Below the pieces are notes generated by a model. That model had not been told where the DNA came from and did not search any database. It saw nothing but the letters and a program-made list of their open reading frames with translations. A stretch of 64,000 nucleotides of DNA from Diprion similis (lineage: Eukaryota; Arthropoda; Insecta; Hymenoptera; Diprionidae), in contig NC_060110.1 of assembly GCF_021155765.1 (NCBI RefSeq), positions 17,382,001-17,446,000 of the forward strand, read 5' to 3'. Within the stretch, counting starts at the first letter, position 1. Each line of letters begins with the position of its first letter. The translations under genes were made by a program, and so were the position numbers. Positions 1 through 11,800 of the stretch are shown here, in pieces.

Positions 1-3000
1 CGCTTAACTATCGGCGATATGTCACGGGGAAAACTACTTTACTATCCATTCCGGGAACTTTTATCCGTATATTTTCAACCTGTTCCTAAAAATCACACAC
101 CGAGCGACATTCCTCTTCTCGACTTTTGTTCAGGTTTTTCCTCCGCCAAGTGACGAAGTGCTGCGGGAATTTTGCCAGGCTGTCATTCGCCATACCGACA
201 ACAATTTTCCCTTATCCTACAAAGAGTTTGCAGCTTTGCGTGCTGTATGAAATCCACATTCGTCATTCCGCCGCAGGTTCCGAAAAATCAACTGCAAAAG
301 AACATTTCCTGATTCATCGGATCTGTCAATCATCGACAAGTATATTAGGAGAAAAATATTGACTAATCGATACCGTGCGTCAAGTTTTTCACCCTCACGG
401 ATTTTTAAGAAAAGATAAAAATTTTCCCTTTCGCTTTATTGTCTCTCCGTTAACGTCTCGATTTAAAGAATCGTTACTCCCACACGTATTTGCACATATT
501 TCACTTCCGCATTCACGGAATTCCGATTGTAAATTAAATATTCGCGGTGTGTTGGCGTGGGAAAATAAACATTCTGGACGGCGGTAAATTTCTACCAACA
601 AAAACTCATTAATTTCCCTTTTCACGCCTTTCGTGTGAGATCGCATCCGAAATTATACGGGACTCGTTCCATGCTGTTTCGGGCCTGAAAAAAACGCCTT
701 TCGAAGCGAAAGAACAAAGCTCTCGCGTATCGCACTCTATGTCAAGCTCCTCCGATAACGCTTTGAGTTTCACGTACAAAAATTTCGACACCTTGGCCCG
801 AGTCGTTTTCAAACGGCTCTGCGCAGCCGCATATTTATCGGAGAAGTTCGCTCGTGCCCCAAACCCATCCCCAAATATAATCCCAGTCCTGCACGCCATC
901 GGATCAGACGATTGTTTCCACTTAGCCGGAAGGCGGAACAGTTTGCCATCGAACTAAGGTAAAGGAGCAAGCGAAGGCCTGTCAATTCGATATGGAAATA
1001 ACGAAGCTCTTAGGCAGCAAAGATATTGAAATATGAAATTTTAGACGTCTCTTAATCCCGCGGATTTCAACACACAAATGCGAGCGAGTCTCTCTGGCTC
1101 TTTTTTCACTCGCTCTTTGGTCTGGTTTCGCTTTTTCAATGTCGGAATTTTTCCGACGGTATTGATCCCCCTTTCCACCCCGTTCAAACACCTCGTAATT
1201 TAAAATAATCCGGTTCACTGATCTGAGAGTTTATCCGAGCCGCTTTTGTCCTTATGTTTCGTTTTTCTCCCCCTGTAACGTTTACTAAAGTATAAAATAG
1301 AAAATGAGGCGAACATGTGAGAGGCGGTTTGATCTTCATCAATTCTTTTACAGCGAACTAATTTTCTTTCTCAATTGTCTCCAAATGTAGAAACGTATAC
1401 ATTCAGACAAATTATTCTTCTCTTTCCCCGTCTTCTTAACAATTCTTCCACTTCACATAGCATACGAAAAAAATACCTCAGTACCCTGATTCAATTTTTT
1501 CCCATCATCTGGAAAATAAGCACGCAATGATACAGAATAAATGCAGTAGAAACAGCTCGTCGGGTTCTCCTTCAACCTGCTGATTGATCGAGAGGCTCTC
1601 GGGGAGAAGAACTGATATACAAATTGTATATACATAAACGAAGGTGGAATATCATCGCTTAACATAGGAACAACTCTTCCGCTATCTCCTCTTATTCCTT
1701 CATAACTCTGAAGCAATAAATATCGCAAATGAAAATATTATAGGTCCAAAGATCTTGAAAAACGTGAGATTTTTGGCAAAAGAGATAAGAAGTTGTGATA
1801 ATGATGACGATTAAGTTTTACGAAGAAAATAGAATAATGAATTGCAACGTAGTCGCACTGTGAAAAAGGCTGCGAAAATATTCTGGAAAATTAACAATTA
1901 TCAAGACGAAACTGATTAACTCTCAAGCCGAGCCTGAGAGCTTAATTTGCGGGGAATTGCTTCGAGATAATTGGGTGCCTCGATGGAGGGGAAGCGGCGC
2001 AGGACAACTTCCGCCAATTTTGAGTAAAATTGCGCTATTTTAACGTTTATTCAACGCGGTACGTGGCCGTGCGCATTTTGGGAAAATAGCGATGCTGAAA
2101 TTGCAAAGTTGGCCAACTCATAGCTCGCAATGATTCCCCTCGTTTGCCTGCAGTTACACTTTGAACGAGGCAAAACAATCGCAAATGCCACCGCAGTTGT
2201 TTTCCCGTTGTTAACACTGGGGTACAATCGATTCGAGTTATTTTTTTCTACAATCACCGGCTAAATAATTATTTCCAAGAGTAATACGAATGGAAATCAC
2301 AGCTTTCATTTCAGCAAATTCCCGGCCAATGATAGGCATGTAATTGATTCCTAAACTATGAAAAAGAGACTTCACCACACTAATTCAAATTAAGGCAAAA
2401 GTGTCACATGATTCGGGGCATCTCTCGGACCTGAGTTAGTGATTCTGTACTTCGGGAAAATGTTCAAGCTAGCAAGAACTACAAAAGTTTGAACCTAATT
2501 TTAATTAATCGTAAAAAAAGTTTTCTTCGTAATCTAAAACAGTCTAATTCCCTGCGTTTGTCATCCAATCAGTGGACGATGAATGTCTAAGGGATGCTCA
2601 TTTTCCGCTGAAGAATACTGACACAAAGAAAACGTAAACAAAATCTCGTGATATGTGGTAATGCTTGAAAAAATCGTTGCATATTGTATGAATCCAATGA
2701 CCTTCTTTCTCGAAAACGAATCTGCTGCAACGTGAAACGCAACTGCAGGTACGTTATGAGAGCTAGAACAAAGCAAGCCCGCAGTCATTTACTGCGTCGA
2801 TATCAAAAAGGGAATAAACGCGGCTGAGGTCATAACCAGACAGTTAATTTTGACGCAACGCCAATAACGCACAGCGGCAATTTGCTCGTCGTGATAACGT
2901 TTCCGTCGTTCAACGTAACATGGAAATTTATATCGACGCAGTAACTTTCTTCAGGATCTTATTTAACAATCAGGCTTGGAGGCTGCAGGAGGCAGCCGCA

Positions 3001-6000
3001 TGCAACCTCTGCGGACAAAGTCCTGCAGTGTCGTTAAACACTCGTAAATATCCGAGTCCTTTCCACCGGAAACTACCTCTATCTTTCTCGTTGAAGCCAC
3101 GCGTTGCTTTGTGTACGTAACTGCATGCAGTCCTAGGTGCATTATACAGATGTGGCGCAAAGTGTCTGCGAAATAATGAATGATCCGCATGCATTGCGCT
3201 GTGACTGTCGTTTCCCTTGATCATTTATAATTTCTCCACCAAACTGTACGCCGCATGTCGGGCTGAATGTATTTGCAGATTGAAATTTTTCATGCGAAAA
3301 TAGTGTCTGCATTGTTTGAGTTGTTAATTTTAATTCGTTGAGTTTTTACTGCTCTTCTCGTTGTTACGTAGCTGCTGAGAAGAAGAATAAAAAAAACACA
3401 CTTAATCTATAATACTCTGGTACGAGATTCTCTCTCGCTATATAATTCATCACGTACTTCAGAATTTTCTTTCCAGCTTGCATTACAGCCGAGCTCCGAA
3501 TAACGTGCTAGAAATGAAAGATTGGGCGAGACGTCACTGGCGTTTAGAGGTCGGATTCAGAGCCTTAGGAGAGCGATTTAAATTACACTTCTAGCCGAGT
3601 GTTCGCTCGCCTGATTTGAAAGAATTAATTCTTGTCTCGGTTAAGCATAGCGTGATGATGGTAGTGCAAGGAAAACGAAAGGCTGAAATAAAATACTGCT
3701 GTGTTTTTTCATTTTAGCCAATACAGTTTCAAGTGATTACCACCTTGTCTCAGCAATTGTCTCGCCTCTCGTTGTGCGCTGGGAAGGAGAGAAAGAGCGG
3801 TTTCAAGTCAACGAGGTAACGAGCAATTCATTGCATTAATAATTACAGGTTGAAAAATAAGCAGTGGAATTGCGCAGGTTCTGCAGAATTGCAGGACAAG
3901 AGAGTGCTAATTATCAAGCGCGTAATTCATGGGCCACGAAGTGAGGGGGGGGGGGGGCTAAGAGACGAGCGAACTGCAAACGGCATCGAGACTCGGTTTT
4001 TAGAGAAAACACAAGGTGAAGGTGTTGAATGTTGAACCACGTTAACGAGGTGAAGACCACTTAGCCAATCTGACAGCCGAGGGAAGAAGGAACTGTCAGG
4101 TTACACTTAACGGGCTGAGACGTTTGCAATAAGAAACTCTACTCGAATTGCATACTTTTCTTGACAAATTTACCCACTCAAGACGCTATGCTCTTGGCTC
4201 TCCTGGTTTTATCACCATGGCTATAAGGAAAGAACGGCCACTTTAAATGCCGCACCTGAGTGTCTCGAAAGAGTTAAGAGAGCTCTGCGGTATTATTACA
4301 GTCACCAGTTTTGAAGAAGTTATTTTTTAAAACCCAAGTATTTATGCCACTTGTGTAAGCTGAGTAAATTAATGGCCGTTGAATGTGCACAGGATTTCGT
4401 TCGGTACGAGAACTGTTTGCTTTCCAATAAAAAATTCGTATTCATCTCTGACCTTTTTTAAGTTAATTGGTACGAGTATCTACCTCATTCGCAAACTTTT
4501 CTTGCACCCCAAGACAAACGACAGAATAAAATTATTACTACCTGCTGGCAAATAAAAGTGAATTCTCTTTTTAATATTTTTCATTTAATAGGATCTCACA
4601 AAGCTCAACCAGGTGTATACATATAAATGACTAAGGTACCCTCTTTTTCTCTGACCATTTCTTTTTATCTACCTAGTTTTAAATTCTGAAAGGATTCTGT
4701 ACGCGTAAAGTACTTCTACTCGCTAGCAGACGTGGAATAAGGTCAACTCTTTCATGATGCGGAAGATGAAAATTCGTATTGTTACCTTAAATGTGGATAG
4801 TAACGCGAGATAACTGTACCTTTGAAATTAGTATTTATTGTAATTAAATGAGCATTAGGTAACCGTTGATCCCACCAAGATCAGGAAGCCCCTTCTTCAT
4901 CCCACATTTGCAGACAGACTCAAGGGTCTAGGAGACAAAGGTTGTTAACAATATCGTTCGGCTTAACTCCTGTAGCACCTTTCTAAATTATCATTTGCAT
5001 TTACATTATTCCGTCCCATTGTACCCTGCCGACGAGCCGCACGTGTATTCATCTGCGTAGAATTAAGACATTTCTCAAATTTTGTAAGATCCAACTCTTT
5101 ACAGTCAAGAGCAGCGAGTTAATTTTTTTAATCTCACTGCTGAGGTTTGTTTGACTACTCGTACAATAATCCAACAATTAAACAAGATCGTACGAAAGCT
5201 GCTCAATATATTCAAACGTGAACGAAGCCCTAAAATTACTAAAGACCAAAAATCCCAAAGCAAAGTTGTCGGGAGCTAAAGAGCTTAATCAATCTTCTAT
5301 AACTCTAAAGAGCGAGCGGTCACTGCAAATCTCCAGAGATTCGAAACTTGGCGAACTTTCGAACGATTCCCAGAGAATAAACGCTCAACAAAAGACAAAT
5401 ATTATACAGAGAGATAAATATTCCAGAGCATAATCGTGGATGCCGGAAATTGGCGGATCAGTCCACTTCGGCTCCGAAATACCCGGCCTAGCTACAAGTT
5501 GCAAACTCGACCAAAATATTTCTACAGCGAAAAGAGAAACCCGCCGGTCTTCTTTCGGCTCGAGCTTTGCGCTATGGAGAGAAGGAGATCGACGTAGGGC
5601 GACGGTCTCGTAGCCGGGTCGAGAATAGTACCGAGCAAAACAGCCCCGGTCGGTGGCCGGGTCGAGCGGCGGGCTTGTTTTGTCACTCAAGTCCTGGAGG
5701 AGATTATACGGGATTACCGAGATTTCCCTACCCCGGCATGTACCTCGTAATCTAAAGCCACGTCGCACTCGAACACACCGGAGGTGGTACCAGGGAAGCA
5801 GGGCACTGCCAGTGTGGCACACACAGTGAAAAGGCGACACGCACCAGGCCTGGCAACACAACCGCATCCAGGAACCACCAGTCGCTGGTAACGCTGTGCA
5901 ATTCATCCTGGGAAAGGCAAGAAACAGGAATCCTTCACTTGCCGTTGTAATCAGGACCTTGAGCAGAGTAGCTTATTGCCCACCTCAATTCGATATTTCG

Positions 6001-7957
6001 AAACACGGAGTTTGCGAAGACGTGCAATCGAGCAACGAATCGATGCTCAGTTTCAACCCTCGTCGTGACGTTTCAAGAGGATCCGGCCATCTAGCGAGGC
6101 CATAACTTATCTGGGACAGGTGCAGGAGCTCGGGTACCACGGTTCGCCGTGCAAACTGCGGTCGCGCCCCTCTGCAGACGGGAATTGCATTTCGAATTTA
6201 TCTGTTGCGGATGTTGGCTTCTCCGACAGTCAGTAATTCCTCAAATTTCCGCTCGGCAACGGCTTCTAAAGCCAAACCGCCGTTCCATGATTTTGACAAC
6301 AAGTTGGTAGGTGTAACCAAACGTCGAGTGTCTCTGTAGTTCTGATCTCATTGTCACTGCATGTTCGAATTGAGCTTATAGAACTGGAACATCAGTTCAC
6401 TCCACCATTAAACTCCCAAAAACCATGACGTAAGTGACAGGCGTCTATCAAAGACTCCGCCAACAGATAACTGAGATAAGTGTTCGAGTGACGTATCATG
6501 AATTCATGGAACATTGATCCGGCTGAAGATGTTCTGGATAATAAATGTTCCTGATGCCCTGAGAAGAAGGACGTCCATATTTATACGGGGCAAGTTGAGA
6601 CCGCAAAACTAGACAGCCGACGGTACGAGCTCATGGACCAGATTAGTCAATGGTAATCTAGCGTGGATCTGTGGACCGGGGATTCTGAATAAGGTAGACG
6701 ACAGTTCGAAGGCTTTAGTTGAGCTGACAATGAACCATGGCGACGGAAGGCGGTGTTCTATAGCCCTGCAGTCACTCACTCACTTGTTGAAATCTTATCG
6801 GCGACCGTTGCCACCCCTGCAGAGAAACTTATATCATTCACCTGACAAAGACAGGTCAAGTACGAGACGGAAGAACATCGCTTCAATTGCGGCGACGTCT
6901 GCGGTAATTCGGTGCTAACTATTCTCACAATTACCATAACTTTTTACTTATGGTTCAGTCTATACCAAACCAATTGCCATTCGGATGAACTAATTTCAAT
7001 TCAGGGCGATGTTACCAACCCACGCATTTTCGAAAGGCTCTTCGTGTTTAACTTGAGATGAGGATCTCCTTCAAGAACCGAAAGAATTCTCGTACAGTGA
7101 ATCTATTCATTAGTACCAAACGTATTATGCTCGTTTCAATCTAACTTGTTCTTATTTGAGCTGTTTCATATCGACTGCTAAGCTTGTAAACCATGTATAG
7201 ATATTCGCGCTGAAAAAGCCTCACAGAGTTGCTTGAATTCCTCGCTAACTTCAGGAGGGCGAAAGTGAAGAAGGAATAATTCAGTGAAAAAACGGTACGA
7301 CTGTCTACCGTGTTTTTCTTCGGAGTAAAGCCGAAGCGGAAATACGATCGCGATTAAGTCCCCGATTATAGGATCAGGTCCACCGTTGCGTTGTACGTTA
7401 TACCCACCTCTGTAAAAAAAATAAATAAATAAAATTACCAGGGACTCGGCGTTCCACCTAAATTCTGAAGGAGTGACATCGGCGATAAGAAACTTGTAAT
7501 TTCCTCCTGACAGAACTGCTGAGCGGCGTGTTTTAAGCGGGTTAAGACTGCAAACGCTTTACGCAGGTTGACCTGGCACGTTCGTTTGAACAAAGGTATT
7601 TCTTCAATACACATCATATCGCACGTTTCGAAACATGGAAGTGCAGTAGTGTGTACACACGATACTTCAATAACCACGAGTCACGAAATGCTGACAAGTG
7701 TACCCATGTGGGTGTAACGTGTTTATTCGAAACACCATTCGATTAAGTATTGGCGTTTCTTTTCTTCCCGTCTGATATGAACAACACGCGAAATGCATGA
7801 ATCTAGGCTGTGGATATCGATGAAAAGAGTCATGTACGAGAGCCGTACAGTTTCCGGAAATCTATGTCTAATTCTACAGATTTCTGAACCGACAAATTTG
7901 CTCGGAAACCTCAGCACTTCACTCGGAAAATTAAGAATCGCCAGTGAACTTGTGTAT
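1..7957. other. Gene-poor spacer
   Basis: No gene could be supported here. Open frames are short, lie on both strands, and show no recognisable domain or convincing splice structure. A run of 13 G lies at 3945-3957. A locally GC- and CpG-richer patch at about 5440-6130 carries a 173-codon frame on the minus strand (5385-5906) and overlapping plus-strand frames, but none has a recognisable family. The patch could be a promoter or 5' exon of a gene outside the window, or chance. The rest is AT-rich sequence in which I see nothing. Confidence 0.6.
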
Positions 7958-8552
7958 TAGGGTGGCGCAAAAAAATGGACTATTTTTTTTTTTTGAGTCT
8001 CGTGTGACAAAATGTTAGTTTTTGATGTTTTAAGTGCCCACTCCAAAGGACAGCTCAAAAAAAAAATTTTAAGAGGTCGCTCCAAATTTTAAAAAATGTA
8101 AAAAATCGTCAAAAAATTATATTTTTAGTATTTTGTTTGATGTTTAATTTATGTTGTGGTGTATTGTTATCGATTCGTTCTTACTAAATTAAAGGAAAAA
8201 AATTTATGAAATTTTAATATGAATATTAAAAGATCGCTCGAAAAAATCTAAAGAAATGCCCCAAAAAATTGAAAAAAAATTATGAGCGACCTTTCAAAAC
8301 TCAAATTTTGAACTGAAACTTTCGGAAACTTATTTTTTTTTTTGTCTATGAAATTATACCGTAACGAGAATTTTTTTTTTTTTTTTTTATATCGATTTTT
8401 GACGATTTCTGATGTTTTAAAAAATGTGGAGCGACCTCTTAAAAATTTTTTTTTGAACTGTCCTTTGGAGTGGGCTCTTAAAACATCAAAAACTAACATT
8501 TTGTCACACGAGACTCGAAAAAAAAATAGTCAGTTTTTTTTGCGCCACCCTA
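7958..8552. mobile_element. Fold-back MITE with TA target-site duplication
   Basis: A 591-bp AT-rich inverted-repeat element (7960-8550) begins GGGTGGCGCAAAAAAA and ends with the reverse complement, TTTTTTGCGCCACCC. It is flanked by TA on both sides (7958-7959 and 8551-8552). The arms match imperfectly over at least about 150 bp each: the left-arm stretch around 8003-8090 returns in reverse around 8415-8505. There is no transposase frame. The overlapping frames on both strands are a by-product of the palindrome. The TA duplication and long terminal inverted repeats fit a non-autonomous Tc1/mariner-type element moved in trans; that superfamily is inferred, not shown. Confidence 0.85.
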
Positions 8553-8786
8553 TTGTGTATAAATAATGAAGTTCAGATCTTGTGCATTTATGCTTCTTCC
8601 CTTAAAGTATTGCGACGAAAGCTGCTGTACATCAATGTACACTACGTCAAAACTGTTTACAAAAATTTGTTATTAATATTACGATGTTCAGCTGACAAAG
8701 CTTACATGGAAACAACTCTTATTTCAATAAACAATCAGATCACAGTGTAAACAAGAAGACGTGCGAACATCAGTCTTTGCCGGTAT

Positions 8787-8825
8787 TATATAACAGTGGT
8801 ACTTTGGTAGACCTGATTGTCAGTT
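8787..8825 (+). promoter_or_regulatory. Putative core promoter of the GMC oxidoreductase gene
   Basis: A TATATAA box lies at 8787-8793, and an initiator-like TCAGTT at 8820-8825, with its A about 35 bp from the start of the TATA box. The proposed first coding ATG is at 8856, giving a 5' leader of about 34 nt. The spacing is close to a standard insect TATA/Inr promoter and supports the very short first coding exon. No transcript evidence was available. Confidence 0.5.
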
Positions 8826-8855
8826 GAATCCACGGCGTGGCTGCAGTGATAAACA

Positions 8856-11800
8856 ATGATTCTCGTACCCAGGTAAGATCTGTTTTTCATTTCAATCCTC
8901 ACCATCCTTCCACTGAACATTGTAAATATCGTTCGATACTTTATCCTCTCTTTAATAGGAAATATGTCAGGGAAATTTGTTACAATTTAAACTTTAAATA
9001 CAAGTATACAAGACTTGCTGTTGTTTATTGCTTTAATATAATATGAACAAGTTGTCATTATAAGTTGGTAAATAATTTCAAACTTTATGTTAGTCCAGCA
9101 GTATTCTTTTGCTTCACTTCAATCACATGAATCATGCAATTTTTAAGATAAACGTTCACATCCATAAATTTTCAAAAATTTATCAGCCCATGTTATATCG
9201 ATATATTGAAGTTACTTATCGACTCTGACCTTCTCATCGCGTATATTTCACCCCGATTAAACTGTAAATACTTTTATAAAAAAAAAAACGAACGATTCTG
9301 AGGTACGCAATTTCAAATCGAAGTAGACACCCCGTGCTGCGATGTCCCCATAGGTACGGTTGAACTGGAAACAATATCACAAGTCGATGCGCAGCCTTGA
9401 CTATGCGGTTATGAACACGTTCGTTAATGGGTGTTCCGCATTACGGCAACGGAGGAACTTGCCGCGTGATGTATGGGCTTAGTTTCCTCTTTACGCCTGT
9501 CCTGCACTCCGGCGGGGTGTGCACAACACGATATACGTTACAGGTTGTAGGTACAGTCATATACTCGTAAGGGATACAAGCTCGACGATGCAGAGTGTTC
9601 GTTGGATGTGTAGTGCTCAGTGAGGAGGGGGGCGTGCAGGGGCTGCTCTACCTGTATGGGGTGGCGTAAGGGTAGCTATGGGATTTGGCTCTGCGTAGGT
9701 AATCCATTTAATTCCCCATAATCAAATTAATGCCCGACGTTACTCTGTTTACTTACTGAATTTATGACCTACGCTTTATCTCTTTTATTCAAATTTATCG
9801 AACGAGGTGCTTGCCACCCTGACATTCTTCCTGCAGGACCTCCTCTACGTATAACAACCGCTATTGCTGCGCACCTCATAGCGTTACCTACCTAATTTAT
9901 ATTTTTTATGGGAGTTTGCACTCTGGCATACGTGTGACAAGTTATTTAGAATTCATTTCCATGCCGATTAATACTTGTGTAAAAATCTATAGTCCTCAAT
10001 ATAAGCATGAATGACGTTCAATTGATATCCCCGAAATTTTCCAGCCCGTCATTACACTCGAAGTATACATGCGAGTATTGTGCCGAATCAGAATTGGAAG
10101 GCAGATGTTGGGTGATTCTATCACGTTTGATTAGCATTTCATCGAACGAGAGGATATTCAAGGGCTGAAACGTATTCGTTGCCACTCGTTTCCCCGTTTC
10201 AATTAATTCCAACGCTTTACCTGACCATTACCAATAAATTACACAAAATTTCAGTCTGGACTCAAGTTTTGTATGGAAAATATTTTCCAGTGATTATACT
10301 CTCAAGTCTGTTTGCAATGCAACTTTTTCGACTAATTTCGATAATTTTTCGCATCATTTCACGGCTCGAGCGTTGGCACAAAAAATACAACGATTCGAGA
10401 TCTCGAAGATAAATACGTGGGCTACAGGTCTCGGAACCCTTCCAAAATTATCGTTGGACAAACAATCGGTCGCAAAAACAACACGACAATCACCCCTGTT
10501 GTTGTAAAAAGTGGGTAAATTTGTACGTAATTGTTGTTTCATAATATGTATTCTCATTTGTTGACAGATCATGGATAATCTCTTTGATATTATCTTTGTC
10601 CACGTTGCTAAGCCCGGTCACGCCTCGAATAAGCAACGAAGTCGATGAAAATTTCAATTCAGATGACGTTTTTCAAAGGAACAAAAAATTGATAGCCGAT
10701 CTTTTGGCCAGCACCGAACCAACTGCTTTCACAGCTGACGAGGTAATGGAAGACGATTTCTGATGTAAATAATAGCACTCTGAATACAGATTATGGGTGA
10801 TTGAATAAATTTACTTATCCAACAAGTTGCAAGTAGATAGAATCAATTGAGAACTTGGATGAGAACTTCCCTTCGACTATTATGTGTGTGTACAAACAGC
10901 ATTTCCTTCCTTTTCCGTGGAAGGATTTTAGGAGGGAGCGGGTTGAAAGCGGCCACTTCAACGGAGATAACTTTGTTAATAATCTATTCTAGGCAGCTTC
11001 TCTGGCGAGTACCGTTCCTGGAAAGTGCAAAAAGTTCATGACTTTCCTCGAGAATATTTTAAAGTCTAGAGACGACCTGGGGGACCGTTTAAAGACGACC
11101 TCGAGCAACCATTTGGTAAGAAGCTCCCTAATAAATATGTAAATTTCAATGTAAGACCTGACCTAAGCGAGCCAGCCAGTTTGCAAAGCAACGGCGTGCC
11201 TAATTCCTGATTTACCGTAAGCCAAGTCATCGCTATTCTCGACCCCGCAGGACGAAGTGGACTTTGTCGTAGTTGGATCAGGGAGCGGGGGCAGCGTCGT
11301 TGCAGCACGTCTCAGCGAAATCCCAAATTGGAAGGTCCTGCTCCTGGAGGCCGGAGGTCCGGCGCCAACTGCCACTGCCGTTCCAGGGATGTACTTCAAC
11401 TATCAAAACTCCTCCATTGACTGGAGTTTCCGTTTGGAACCACAAAGTAACGCCTTCCTCGGACAACCGGACGGAAGCGCTCAATGGCCCAGAGGTAATC
11501 TCAATCTTACACGCCCTAATCGAGTCTCCTCGAGTTGGATTTGCCGAAATTATTTGCATGCCTCCTGGCTCTCAGAACTTCAGGAACTTTTCACTTTTGC
11601 TCGGTAAATTATGTACAGTTGATGAGCCTGCAACAACACCACGAATGCTCTGATCAGCTTCTTTCATGTAGGGCTACCTACTCCGGAATGAAAAATTACG
11701 ATCGCACTGGCTTGATCTAATTTCATCCGAAAACTTCTTAAGTGCACTTGTGCATGAAGGAAAAAATGTTTAATGGTGAAAATTAGTATGATGCATTGTC

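Noticed and set aside
5385-5906. 173-codon minus-strand frame in a GC-richer patch
   Set aside because: It is long for this window, but there is no recognisable domain, it is Cys/Arg-rich as expected of a chance frame in GC-rich DNA, and overlapping frames are open on the other strand.
8248-8566. Opposed 83- and 74-codon Lys/Phe-rich frames
   Set aside because: Both come from the A/T-rich palindromic arms of the MITE.
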